Shown here: one piece after another, positions 24,740-32,463 of the stretch
Position numbering within the stretch: position 1 is the stretch's first letter
Layout: every line of letters starts with the position of its first letter
Source: Alphaproteobacteria bacterium
GTDB taxonomy: Bacteria > Pseudomonadota > Alphaproteobacteria > Micavibrionales > UBA2020
Direction: 5' to 3'
Assembly (NCBI GenBank): GCA_030682495.1
Contig: JAUXOC010000064.1
Location: 1-42,875 of the forward strand
DNA: 42,875 nucleotides
Program-made: the position numbers and the translations under genes
The notes under the pieces: model-generated
The model's database searches: none
What the model saw: the letters and a program-made list of their open reading frames with translations, nothing else
What the model was told of the DNA's origin: nothing

Positions 24740-24971
24740 ATGATATCCTAACGCCGGTTAAAAATTGGCTAGTACGGGGTATAATTATTTATGGCTTTGA
24801 TTTTATTGTATATTTATCTCCTCCGCTTCGCTTGAATAAACAGAGATCAGATATTTTTCATAGGCTTGAGTGGCCGAAGCCTTGCCCGCAGCGGGTGGCG
24901 CACCGTCTTTCGCTGCGCGAATCCCCCTGCCGAAGAATGGGCTGGGGCGTTTCAAAAGAGCCCCTTTATAA
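24740..24971 (+). other. Structured non-coding stretch, possible small RNA
   Basis: No gene is supported here. The plus strand has a perfect TATAAT at 24780-24785 with only a poor -35 (GTTAAA at 17 bp). It is followed by stems GGCTT/AAGCC (24863-24881) and CGCAGCG/CGCTGCG (24887-24917, enclosing GGTG/CACC), then the long palindrome at 24972-25095. This would suit a structured RNA, but promoter and transcript are unproven. Confidence 0.25.
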
Positions 24972-25095
24972 ATTTAGACGATCATCCCCTTGAAGCACGC
25001 ATCCTCCTTTTTGTCATACCGGCTGTCATGCTCCGCATGCAAAGCATGGCGCCAGTATGACGAGGTACGTGTTTCAAGGGGATGATCGTCTAAAT
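24972..25095. repeat. 124-bp nested palindrome with perfect 23-bp terminal inverted repeats
   Basis: The outer arms 24972-24994 and 25073-25095 are exact inverted copies (ATTTAGACGATCATCCCC...). The pairing continues inward for about ten bases with three mismatches. A second inverted repeat is nested inside, from GTCATACCGGC at 25013 to GCCAGTATGAC ending at 25061. It contains no plausible gene. It could be a MITE-like or REP-like mobile repeat, and it lies where it could terminate the gene ending at 25136. Confidence 0.85.
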
Positions 25096-25135
25096 AAATG
25101 TCTGCTGCCCCGTCCGCAGACCCGGCCGAAGTATT

Positions 25136-27739
25136 TCAGCGGCGGGCGGATTTACGTTTCTTTGAGGCGGGACGCAGACCTGCCGCCGTTTCCTCTTCGG
25201 CAAAGAGGGAGGTTTCCCATTTCTGCGGCAAAAGCTCGGCGGGTTGCAGCAGCGATGCGCCTTCACGCCAGAGCGATGCGCGCTTCACGCCGGTTTCCCA
25301 GGCCATCAGTGCCAGTTTTTGCATCTCGTCAATGCCGGTATGATGATCGAGGATCAGGGTTTGCAAAACAGCGCCGCATAAGAACGGCTCCACCGCCGCC
25401 TGCATCGCAATTTGCGCGGAGAGGCCTACGCGGCGGATGCCGCTGCCGGAGGGCAAAAGACAGTCAAACACATCCAGATGCTGCGGCAGCAGATGCGGTG
25501 CGCCTTCGAGCGTCATCGCCCCGCAGGCATGCAGGCTGGCTGCATCGATATCATCATCCGAAAAACCAAGCGCGGCGAGGACATCTTCGGCATCGCCAAT
25601 CGGCAGTTCATCGGCGCCTGCGCCCAGCGTCCAGCGATTGAAAACATAGCGCAAGTCTTGCGCGGCGGGCAACAAACGCTCCACCGCCGCGATCATCTCG
25701 GGCGTCACGCCTTTGGCCGCCAGCGTTTTGTGGTTGATGCAAGGCGCATCCAGAAGCGTGCCGTGTCCGGTGGCATAGGCGTGAATATCGTCGATCTGCC
25801 GCGCGCTATAGCCGAGGCGTTTCAGCGCGGCGGGCACAGCGGGGTTGAGCTTTTTGCCGTACAGCATACCGACATCCGCCGTATCGCCAAAGAAACCTTC
25901 AAAACGCACCGGCGCGGCTTCGGGCGCGATATCGCGGCAGGTGACACCCAGTAGCGCCTGCACATCCAAAGACGTCCAAAGCCCTGTCAGATGCGCATGG
26001 CGAAAGCCCTGTTCCTTGCCAATTGCATAGGCGCGCTGCCAAACATCGGCCAGCGCCGGGGCGAGCGTTTTGTCGGACGAGAGCGCGGTATTCAAAACCG
26101 GCAGGCGGCGCATCACGCCCTTGGCCGTGCCGCGCGCGCCGCTTTGGGCTTCCATTTTGCCGCGCATCGCCGCCAGTCTGTCGCGCGATTCCGCTGCGTA
26201 GTCATCGTATGCGCCCAGCCGGTCGGCCATTTCGGCGGAGGCCAGCTGCGCCGCGCCCGACACCAGCGCCGTGACCTGCGCCCCCAGCGTGCGCGCCGCA
26301 TCGCTGTCAAAACCGCTGCCCGCCGACATCAAAAGACCGCCCAGACCGCTATAACCGATCACAACCGGACGGCGCGCGCGGGTCGCCGCCGAAAGACCGG
26401 GCATTTCCAGCGCCGCATCCAGCGCCACCGTCAACAGCCGCACCGCCTGCACCAGATGCCGCGCCGAAAGCAGCGCCTGCGTCTCTTCAATATCCACAAG
26501 CGCAGCCAGCGCGGTCAGATTAAGCGTACCGCCTGCGGCCTCGACCCCCGGTACAGAAACCAAGGCCTGCGCCACAGCCAGATTTTCAGCCCGCGCACCG
26601 CCTGCATCCTGCGCGCTGTCTCTGAAGAAAAACTGGGGCTGCCCGGATGTCCAGAGCGCTTCGCCGATCTTCGCCCAAAGCGCTTCGGCATCGGCATGGC
26701 GCACGGCTTCGCCCGCATCGCGCAGCAAGAACCCGTGGCCGGTCAGCGCGGTTTCGATGAAATCGTCCGAGACGGACAAAACGGTTTGCAGCGGCGGCGT
26801 TTGCGGCGCGTCGATATCGACAGCAGAAATCTCCAGCCGCTCGAAGCCTTGCTGTGCGTAATCAATCGCACGGCGCAAAAGCGTTTCGGGCGCGCCGGCC
26901 GCCCGCATATCCTGTACCGCGCGCGACAGTTTGCCGTTAAAAGAAGTATCAAAACCGCGCAGCGCATCGCGGTCGCAAGATTGCGTCACGACGCCTGCGG
27001 CTTCGTCCATCAGACGCCGGCCAAGGTCGCGGGAGAGCGCATCTATTTCCTGTTCCGTCTGCCGGTTGATGATTGCCAGCGCCTGATCGTGCTCTGCCGG
27101 AATAACCGCGCAAAGCGGCGCGGCATCGCCGTCCAGCGCGGCAATATCGGCCAAAATCGACAGGCGGCGGCCGGCATCGGCAACCGTGCTGTCCGGCGTC
27201 AGGGCAATCGTGCCGTAAGGCAGCGCGGGCGATGCGAAATCCTCCGGCAGTGGCGCGATGCGTTCTGTCGGTATATAGGCACGCGCAAAAGCGGCGCCAT
27301 AAGCCCAGTCCAGCCCCGCCGTGGCCAGCAGGGAAATCTCGGGCAAAGCGATACGGTGCAGCATGACATGGCAAAGCTCGTCATAAAAAATGCGCGCTTC
27401 CAGATCATCATCAAACAGCCCTGCGCGATGTGCCGCATGGCAAAGCCCGCCTGCCACGCGGTGCAGAACGTCGCGCAGATCGGACTCTGTTGAGACCGCC
27501 GCGTCCCCCTCTGCCGTATGCGGGCAGAGCCAGACCGGCAGTGCGCCATCGCTTTGCGGCTTCAGTGCGCCCTGCGGCGGACGCGGGGCAAAAACTTTTT
27601 CGGCCAGCACGTCACAGGCCGCCTGCCCCCAGAAAACCGGCAAACGGTACACGCCGCCCTCCGCCGCCGTATAATCACGCCAGCGGACGGTGTCGAAAGG
27701 ATGAATTCCTTCGGTTGTATAGAGGCGCTCGAAACGCAT
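25136..27739 (-). CDS. Degenerate class II ribonucleotide reductase (NrdJ) homologue
   Basis: A protein of 867 aa (ATG at 27739, AGGA five bases ahead); genuine alphaproteobacterial NrdJ is about 1200 aa. The scaffold is clear: N-terminus FERLYTTEGIHPFDTVRW; FDDDLEARIFYDELCHVML; GLDWAYGAAF; SDDFIETALTGHGFLLRDAG; YSGLGGLLMSAGSGFDSDAAR then SAEMADRLGAYDDY; LGYSARQIDDIHAYATGHGTL; ACGAMTLEGAPHLLPQHLDVFD; and a final QPAELLPQ. The working parts are missing: no NPCSE-type motif with the thiyl-radical Cys, no APTGTI phosphate loop (the site reads LTGLWTSLDVQ), no C-terminal Cys pair, and the central barrel is shortened. It ends in a basic tail (SKKRKSARR). It is probably a non-catalytic paralogue; function unknown. 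The frame is intact over 2.6 kb, so it is not a pseudogene. Confidence 0.8.
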   Translation of the reverse strand: MRFERLYTTEGIHPFDTVRWRDYTAAEGGVYRLPVFWGQAACDVLAEKVFAPRPPQGALKPQSDGALPVWLCPHTAEGDAAVSTESDLRDVLHRVAGGLCHAAHRAGLFDDDLEARIFYDELCHVMLHRIALPEISLLATAGLDWAYGAAFARAYIPTERIAPLPEDFASPALPYGTIALTPDSTVADAGRRLSILADIAALDGDAAPLCAVIPAEHDQALAIINRQTEQEIDALSRDLGRRLMDEAAGVVTQSCDRDALRGFDTSFNGKLSRAVQDMRAAGAPETLLRRAIDYAQQGFERLEISAVDIDAPQTPPLQTVLSVSDDFIETALTGHGFLLRDAGEAVRHADAEALWAKIGEALWTSGQPQFFFRDSAQDAGGARAENLAVAQALVSVPGVEAAGGTLNLTALAALVDIEETQALLSARHLVQAVRLLTVALDAALEMPGLSAATRARRPVVIGYSGLGGLLMSAGSGFDSDAARTLGAQVTALVSGAAQLASAEMADRLGAYDDYAAESRDRLAAMRGKMEAQSGARGTAKGVMRRLPVLNTALSSDKTLAPALADVWQRAYAIGKEQGFRHAHLTGLWTSLDVQALLGVTCRDIAPEAAPVRFEGFFGDTADVGMLYGKKLNPAVPAALKRLGYSARQIDDIHAYATGHGTLLDAPCINHKTLAAKGVTPEMIAAVERLLPAAQDLRYVFNRWTLGAGADELPIGDAEDVLAALGFSDDDIDAASLHACGAMTLEGAPHLLPQHLDVFDCLLPSGSGIRRVGLSAQIAMQAAVEPFLCGAVLQTLILDHHTGIDEMQKLALMAWETGVKRASLWREGASLLQPAELLPQKWETSLFAEEETAAGLRPASKKRKSARR

Positions 27740-27740
27740 T

Positions 27741-27934
27741 AATATCCTGTTCCCGCTTGCCGCCCGCCAACCCAAGCGGGAACAGTAAGCGGTTTAATCC
27801 TGTCCCCGCTTGCCGCCCGCCAACCCAGGCGGGAACAGTAAGCGGTTTAATCCTGTTCCCGCTTGCCGCCCGCCAACCCAAGCGGGAACAGTAAGCGGTT
27901 TAATCCTGTCCCCACTTGCCGCCCGCCAAACCAT
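27741..27934. repeat. Tandem array of a 53-bp palindromic unit (3.6 copies)
   Basis: Units begin at 27745, 27798, 27851 and 27904, exactly 53 bp apart; the last is truncated. Each full unit holds CTGTTCCCGCTT and AAGCGGGAACAG (or a variant with C/T changes) around a 15-nt loop, so every copy can form a hairpin. The array ends one base before the start codon of the NrdJ-like gene, and the first copy supplies its ribosome-binding AGGA. Confidence 0.92.
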
Positions 27935-28127
27935 GAGAGTTTACGTATTGCGGGAAGCTTGTAGCCGTACTGACGGCGCTTACTCTGGCACAGCCCCGCC
28001 CCTGCGATCAACCGGCGATTTTGGCGGCAAGCCGTGTGAAAAGCACAGAAAAACATTGCGCTTTTGCCGTGATGCCGCATATTGGGAAGCAATAAAAACA
28101 GCCGGATTCCGGCACAGCGAGAGTCTC

Positions 28128-28517
28128 ATGGCGAAAATTTCCATATTTGGCGTTTTGACCAACGTACAGATGCTCATCCATACCCTGTTTCACGGCAGCA
28201 AGGTCGGCGAAGACGATTTGGGCAACGTCTATTACCGCGGCAAAGCCCGCAAAGGCACCAAGCGCGAACGCCGCTGGGTGATTTATAAAGACAAGCCCGA
28301 AGCATCGCTGGTGCCCGCCGAATGGCACGGCTGGCTGCACCACCAGACCAATACCGTACCCGCCGCGGAAAACAAACACCGCAAGAGCTGGCAAAAACCG
28401 CATCTGCCCAATCAAACAGGCACGGAAAACGCCTATCGCCCGCCCGGCCATGCCCTGATGGGCGGCCAGCGCGCCGCCAGCACGGCGGATTACACTGCAT
28501 GGACGCCGCCGGAATAA
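28128..28517 (+). CDS. NADH:ubiquinone oxidoreductase accessory subunit NDUFA12 family
   Basis: A 129-aa homologue of the mitochondrial complex I subunit NDUFA12, found in alphaproteobacteria and mitochondria. The family pattern is present: GSKVGEDDLGNVYYRGK, then ERRWVIYKDKPEASLVPAEWHGWLHH. The C-terminal AYRPPGHALMGGQRAASTADYTAWTPP is typical of the bacterial members. It is a peripheral matrix/cytoplasm-side subunit that stabilises complex I. The reading frame is open further upstream through the repeat array, but only the ATG at 28128 begins the homologous part. The order NDUFA12 - MlaD - DUF2155 is conserved in alphaproteobacteria. Confidence 0.93.
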   Translation: MAKISIFGVLTNVQMLIHTLFHGSKVGEDDLGNVYYRGKARKGTKRERRWVIYKDKPEASLVPAEWHGWLHHQTNTVPAAENKHRKSWQKPHLPNQTGTENAYRPPGHALMGGQRAASTADYTAWTPPE

Positions 28518-28553
28518 CCACAAAGAAAAGAACAGAGAACGGAGAGATTGATC

Positions 28554-29042
28554 ATGCAAAGAAATATCGTTGAAACCGCCATGGGCGCACTGGTACTGGC
28601 TGTTGCCCTCGGCTTCGCCTTTTTCTTTCATACCACCGCACAGATCGGCGACAAAGACGGGTATGAACTGAAAGCCCGTTTCAGCAAGATCGACGGGCTT
28701 GAAACCGGCAGCCCGGTGAAAGTCAGCGGCATCAAAATCGGACGCGTCCTCGGCCTCAGCCTCGACCCTGAAAGCTATCAGGCCGAAGTGCGCATGAACA
28801 TCGACAACAACGTCAAGCTGCCGCGCGACACCGCCGCAGTCATCGCCAGCGCGGGTTTGCTGGACGGAAAATTTCTGACGCTGGAGCCGGGCGGGGATGA
28901 CGAAATGCTCGGTGCCGGTGATTTCATCGAATACACGCAATCCACGCCGGGGCTGGAGCAGCTGCTCGGTCAGGTTATTTTCAGCATGACCGACAAAAAA
29001 GACGACGCCGAAAAAGCGCCCGAGAAAGCGCCGATGCCCTGA
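28554..29042 (+). CDS. mlaD: Outer membrane lipid asymmetry protein MlaD
   Basis: A 162-aa MCE-domain protein with one N-terminal membrane segment (about residues 9-27, AMGALVLAVALGFAFFF). MlaD is the periplasmic substrate-binding hexamer of the Mla phospholipid transporter. The MCE domain is recognisable: YELKARFSKIDGLETGSPVKVSGIKIGRV, VKLPRDTAAVIASAGLLDGKFLTLEPGG, then the C-terminal helix PGLEQLLGQVIFS. GGAG precedes the ATG; a TTG two codons earlier is possible. The stop overlaps the start of the DUF2155 gene. MlaE and MlaF are not in the window. Confidence 0.93.
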   Translation: MQRNIVETAMGALVLAVALGFAFFFHTTAQIGDKDGYELKARFSKIDGLETGSPVKVSGIKIGRVLGLSLDPESYQAEVRMNIDNNVKLPRDTAAVIASAGLLDGKFLTLEPGGDDEMLGAGDFIEYTQSTPGLEQLLGQVIFSMTDKKDDAEKAPEKAPMP

Positions 29043-29584
29043 TGAGCCGCTTTTTGTTTTCCTTCTCTGCCCTGAAGCTGGCGGCGTTTTTCGCGGTTAT
29101 ACTGGCGGCGTTTTTTGCCGCTGGGCCCGCACAGGCGCGCGAGATGGAAGACATGAACGTCGTCGTCGTGCGCAGCATCGACAAACTGTCGGCGCGCACG
29201 CATACGTTTGACATTCCGGTCGACCGTACGGTGCAATTCGGCAAATCGCTGTTTATCAAAGTGCGCGCCTGCCGCAAATCCCCGCCGGTGGGGGAGCCGG
29301 AATCCGCTGCCTTTTTGCAAATCTGGGAGCGCAAGCCGCACGAAGACACTTCGCGCTGGGTTTTCAGCGGCTGGATGTTTGCATCCAACCCCGCCCTGTC
29401 GGCGATGGACCACCCTGTCTATGACGTCTGGGTGATTGACTGCAAAAAATCCGTGACCTCGGCAAAATCCGAAACATATTCATCCGAAGCCGCGCCGTCC
29501 GAAGCCGCGCCCGCAGCGGCAGACCCCGCCGCCGCAACGTCCGATACCGATGCCCTCGACACCGAAGCGTCACCCGAAGAATAG
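29042..29584 (+). CDS. DUF2155 family exported protein
   Basis: A 180-aa secreted protein. A signal peptide (ALKLAAFFAVILAAFFAAGPAQA) is followed by the DUF2155 domain: LDKL-like SIDKLSARTHTFDIPVDRTV, then FGKSLFIKVRACRKSPPVGEPESAAFLQIWE and GWMFASNPALSAMDHPVYDVWVIDC. Two conserved Cys residues (in RACRKSPP and VIDCKK) may pair. The last 45 residues are a low-complexity Ala/Ser/Asp/Glu tail. The stop codon of mlaD overlaps its ATG, so the two are coupled. Its 3' end overlaps the convergent aat gene by 166 bp. Molecular function of DUF2155 is not known; the linkage to MlaD suggests an envelope role. Confidence 0.92.
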   Translation: MSRFLFSFSALKLAAFFAVILAAFFAAGPAQAREMEDMNVVVVRSIDKLSARTHTFDIPVDRTVQFGKSLFIKVRACRKSPPVGEPESAAFLQIWERKPHEDTSRWVFSGWMFASNPALSAMDHPVYDVWVIDCKKSVTSAKSETYSSEAAPSEAAPAAADPAAATSDTDALDTEASPEE

Positions 29585-30225
29585 CCGCCGCGCCAGCGCA
29601 TAAACCTGACATCTGTCATCAACAGCGCATCGCGCAGACGCCGGTGATATTCCGCGCGCGGAATTTCGACGCAGCCGAATTGCAGCAGATGCGGGTTGAC
29701 AAATTGCGCATCCCAAAGCGCGAAGCCTCGCGCCCTGAGCCGTGCGGCCAGATGCACAAAACCAACCTTGCTGGCATCACGCGCGCGCGAAAACATGCTC
29801 TCGCCAAAAAATGCACCGCCCAGTGCAATACCGTAAAGCCCGCCGACGATGAGGCCGCTGCCTCTTTCGCGCACCTCTACACTATGCGCAAAGCCGCGCC
29901 AGTGCGTTTCGGTATAGAGTGCGATGATATCCTCGTTGATCCATGTTTCGGCACGCGCATCGGCGCAGCTGCGGATCACCGCCGCAAAATCGCGATTGAA
30001 CGTGACGTCATAGGTACGCGCGCGCACGCTGCGCCGCAGACGCGCCGGAATATGCAGCGCGTCCAGCGGCAAAACGCCCCGCTGCTCCGGATCATACCAG
30101 CCGATACCCTCGGCATGACGTCCTTCGGCCATCGGAAAAACACCGGCGGCATAGGCACCAAGCAAAAGATCGGGCGTTAGCACGATACTGTCGTTGTTAT
30201 TTTCTGTGTCGTCGGCGCCGGACAT
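29419..30225 (-). CDS. aat: Leucyl/phenylalanyl-tRNA--protein transferase Aat with antisense-derived tail
   Basis: A 268-aa enzyme that attaches Leu or Phe to proteins with basic N-termini and sends them to ClpS/ClpAP. Family motifs: LLLGAYAAGVFPMAEGR, IGWYDPEQRGVLPLDALHIP, GLIVGGLYGIALGGAFFGESMFS, LRARGFALWDAQFVNPHLLQFG and IPRAEYHRRLRDAL. The core ends near residue 215 at RWRGGYSSG, where other family members finish. The remaining ~53 residues are a Ser/Ala-rich tail coded by the antisense strand of the DUF2155 low-complexity tail. This suggests loss of the original stop codon. The catalytic core is complete. Confidence 0.93.
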   Translation of the reverse strand: MSGADDTENNNDSIVLTPDLLLGAYAAGVFPMAEGRHAEGIGWYDPEQRGVLPLDALHIPARLRRSVRARTYDVTFNRDFAAVIRSCADARAETWINEDIIALYTETHWRGFAHSVEVRERGSGLIVGGLYGIALGGAFFGESMFSRARDASKVGFVHLAARLRARGFALWDAQFVNPHLLQFGCVEIPRAEYHRRLRDALLMTDVRFMRWRGGYSSGDASVSRASVSDVAAAGSAAAGAASDGAASDEYVSDFAEVTDFLQSITQTS

Positions 30226-30299
30226 GGCGTCTCCTTCGCTGCTGCTGCATTTTAGCGCAGCCGCCGCGGCGGCGAGACACTTTATTTTATCGCAGACTT

Positions 30300-30587
30300 T
30301 TACGAAAAGGCCGGTGGTGTGCGGCGTGGACGCCGCCGGTGGGTGCAGCGTTGCCGCACGCAGGCCTGATCGCCGTCAAACACATGCACAATGTTATATT
30401 CGTCGCCGTAGCCCGGCGTCACCACCCCGCCCGCAAGATCATGTTCCAGATAAAGCCCGCCCAGATGTTCGACCAGCATCGGCCGGCCCGGCCGAAAAAC
30501 AATGCGCCCCAGTGTATGTGCCAGATTGCCCCCGCGCGTCTCGCACAGACGCTGTGGCATTAAGACGGTTTGATCCTGCTGTGTCAT
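30300..30587 (-). CDS. Hypothetical 95-aa protein upstream of aat
   Basis: A small unrecognised protein, MTQQDQTVLMPQRLCETRGG..., with a beta-rich middle (LGRIVFRPGRPMLVEHLGGLYLE, GYGDEYNIVHVFDGDQA) and an Arg-rich C-terminus (QRCTHRRRPRRTPP). It has no signal or membrane segment. GGGGGA lies seven bases before the ATG. It is 74 bp upstream of aat on the same strand and could share its transcript. The basic tail might bind nucleic acid, but this is a composition argument only. Reality as a gene is likely but not certain because of its size and the high GC background. Confidence 0.55.
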   Translation of the reverse strand: MTQQDQTVLMPQRLCETRGGNLAHTLGRIVFRPGRPMLVEHLGGLYLEHDLAGGVVTPGYGDEYNIVHVFDGDQACVRQRCTHRRRPRRTPPAFS

Positions 30588-30786
30588 GATGAAGTCCCCC
30601 GCTTCGTTGGTGTCGATGATGATAGATTGGTCGTTTTGTGGTTCCGGCCTCGGCGGGTCCGGCTTGGCAGGGATTACATCTTAAAACTGTTAAGTTTTAG
30701 TTAATGTATGCAGATTTTCCGAGGATTTCTGCGGCATACAGCGAATTCGCAATATTATTTCTGGAAAATATTTGAACACCGACAAT
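30588..30786. other. AT-rich intergenic region with inverted repeats
   Basis: No gene is seen. It contains AAAACTGTTAAGTTTT (30683-30698), a near-perfect palindrome, and GTATGCAG/CTGCGGCATAC (30706-30739). It lies between the end of an acetyltransferase gene and the 95-aa gene, both on the minus strand, so it may hold a terminator and a promoter. Confidence 0.35.
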
Positions 30787-31308
30787 TTAGACCGGCAGCA
30801 GGTCTTTGGTCAGCTTGAGCGTCAGATTGTCGTCAATCGGGCGCATTTCCCCCGGGCGTACCGGCTCGTCGTCATAGGCGATACCGGCACCGTCCGGCAC
30901 ATAGCCCTTGCGCACATAAAGCCGCTGCGCCGCGCCGTAAGATGCGTAAAGCCCGACGCTGATCGCGGCCGCCGTTTTGCCCGCCGCGCGCGCTTCGGCT
31001 TCGCAGTGGTCGACCAGTTTTTCACCGATGCCGCGGCGGCGGAAATCGGGCAATACGTTAAGATCCTGTATTTCCGGCAAGCCCAGACGGCGGAACGGCG
31101 CATAGAGCGGCTGGGCGTTCAACTGCACGTAACCGGCAATCGCCCCGCTGTCTGCATCCAGCGCCAAAAAAAACTGGCGGCGGCCTTCATCCTGCTCGCC
31201 GAGGCAGCGGGCGAAATATCCGGCTTCATGCGTCTGCCCCATGCCGCGCGCAAAGGCATCCAGCGCGGGGATATCATTTTCGGTCGCAAGGCGTATGGTG
31301 ATTGTCAT
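30787..31308 (-). CDS. GNAT family N-acetyltransferase
   Basis: A 173-aa GNAT protein. The start MTITIRLATENDIPALDAF is typical, and the acetyl-CoA signature is LPEIQDLNVLPDFRRRGIGEKLVDHCE (R/Q-x-x-G-x-G/A form). The C-terminal part has the usual SVGLYASYGAAQRLYVRKGY pattern. The start at 31308 is preferred because the longer frame overlaps the divergent zntB start region. GAGAAA lies upstream. The acceptor substrate cannot be told from the sequence. The gene is divergent from the ZntB-type transporter, with about 115 bp between them. Confidence 0.9.
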   Translation of the reverse strand: MTITIRLATENDIPALDAFARGMGQTHEAGYFARCLGEQDEGRRQFFLALDADSGAIAGYVQLNAQPLYAPFRRLGLPEIQDLNVLPDFRRRGIGEKLVDHCEAEARAAGKTAAAISVGLYASYGAAQRLYVRKGYVPDGAGIAYDDEPVRPGEMRPIDDNLTLKLTKDLLPV

Positions 31309-31422
31309 ATGCGTTTTCTCCGGCAAACTAAAGCACAGGTCTTTATGCGCCCAAGCCGCGGGGTTTTCAAGCCGCACGAAAAGCGTCATACTCGGTGCAG
31401 AAACATCGCCGCCGGAGAAACC

Positions 31423-32391
31423 ATGGACGAAACCCGCGCCTGTCTGCACTGTTACCGCCTGGACGGCAAGGGCGGCGGCGTGACCTGCGACCTGCCCTCG
31501 GCGATGGCCGAACGCGAGGCCCCGGTCTGGATCCATCTCAACGGCCATCACGTTGATACCAAAAAATTTCTGCGCGAGGATGCGGGCATCGACCCGCTGC
31601 TCATCAAATCCATGCTGGCGGAGGAAACCCGCCCAAGGCTGGAAGAAACCGAGCAGAGCACGCTGCTGATTTTACGCGGCATCAACCACAACCCGGGGCC
31701 GGAGCCGGAAGATCTGGTTTCCATCCGGCTGTGGATGAGCGGCCACCGCATCATCACCATCAGCCGCCGCAAGGCGCGCGCCATTGCCGATCTGGACGAG
31801 CGGCTGAAGCAAAACCGCGGCCCGCGCAAGACGGGCGAGTTTATTTCGATGCTCTGCATGTGCCTGAACGACGGGATCGAACCGGCGCTCGGCGCACTTG
31901 AAGATTCCATCGACACGCTGGAGGATATTTCTGTCGACCGCCCGACCCCGACGCTGCGCGGCGATCTGGCGGGCGTCCGCAAACAGGCCACGCTGTTTCG
32001 GCGCCACCTGACCCCGCTGCGCGATGTCGTCAGCCGTTTACAAAAGACAGATCAGGTCTGGCTGTCACCCGGCGACAAATGGTCGCTGCACGACAGCCTT
32101 GACCGCATGACACGCTTTATCGAAGAGCTGGAATCTCTGCGCGAACGCAGCCTGATTTTGCAGGACGAAATTTACAGCGCCCTGTCGGCGCGGCTCAACC
32201 GCAACATTTATTTGCTGTCCGTGATCACGGTGATTTTCATGCCGCTGACCTTTCTCTCCGGTCTGCTCGGCATGAACGTGGAGGGCATTCCGGGAGCATC
32301 ACACCCGCAGGCCTTTGCGGCTGTCTGTGCGATGGCCGGGGCCATCGCCCTGATTCAGCTCTATATTTTCCGAAGATTGAAATGGTTTTAA
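31423..32391 (+). CDS. zntB: CorA-family divalent metal transporter, ZntB type
   Basis: A 322-aa inner-membrane protein of the CorA superfamily. A cytoplasmic N-terminal domain (VWIHLNGHHVDTKKFL, SMLAEETRPRLEE, LRGINHNPGPEPEDLVSIRLW) leads through a long helix to two C-terminal membrane segments, YLLSVITVIFMPLTFLSGLL and AVCAMAGAIALIQLYIF. The pore-mouth GMN motif is present in SGLLGMNVEGIPG. The NPGPEPEDLVSIRLW and VEGIPG features favour the ZntB (zinc) branch over CorA (magnesium). GGAG precedes the ATG at 31423. The upstream open frame is shadow sequence over the divergent acetyltransferase. Confidence 0.92.
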   Translation: MDETRACLHCYRLDGKGGGVTCDLPSAMAEREAPVWIHLNGHHVDTKKFLREDAGIDPLLIKSMLAEETRPRLEETEQSTLLILRGINHNPGPEPEDLVSIRLWMSGHRIITISRRKARAIADLDERLKQNRGPRKTGEFISMLCMCLNDGIEPALGALEDSIDTLEDISVDRPTPTLRGDLAGVRKQATLFRRHLTPLRDVVSRLQKTDQVWLSPGDKWSLHDSLDRMTRFIEELESLRERSLILQDEIYSALSARLNRNIYLLSVITVIFMPLTFLSGLLGMNVEGIPGASHPQAFAAVCAMAGAIALIQLYIFRRLKWF

Positions 32392-32463
32392 CGCCGCATA
32401 GAATGTTTTGACAATCCCTGCGCGCGACTTATCATGGAAACTGCATAAACAGGAACCGCCCCC

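Noticed and set aside
24863-24935. tRNA gene or fragment
   Set aside because: GAGTGGCCGAAG recalls a tRNA D-arm, but no acceptor stem, anticodon arm or T-loop (GTTCRA) is present at the right distances.
27741-27934. CRISPR array
   Set aside because: Units are contiguous 53-bp copies with no variable spacers between repeats, so it is an ordinary tandem array.
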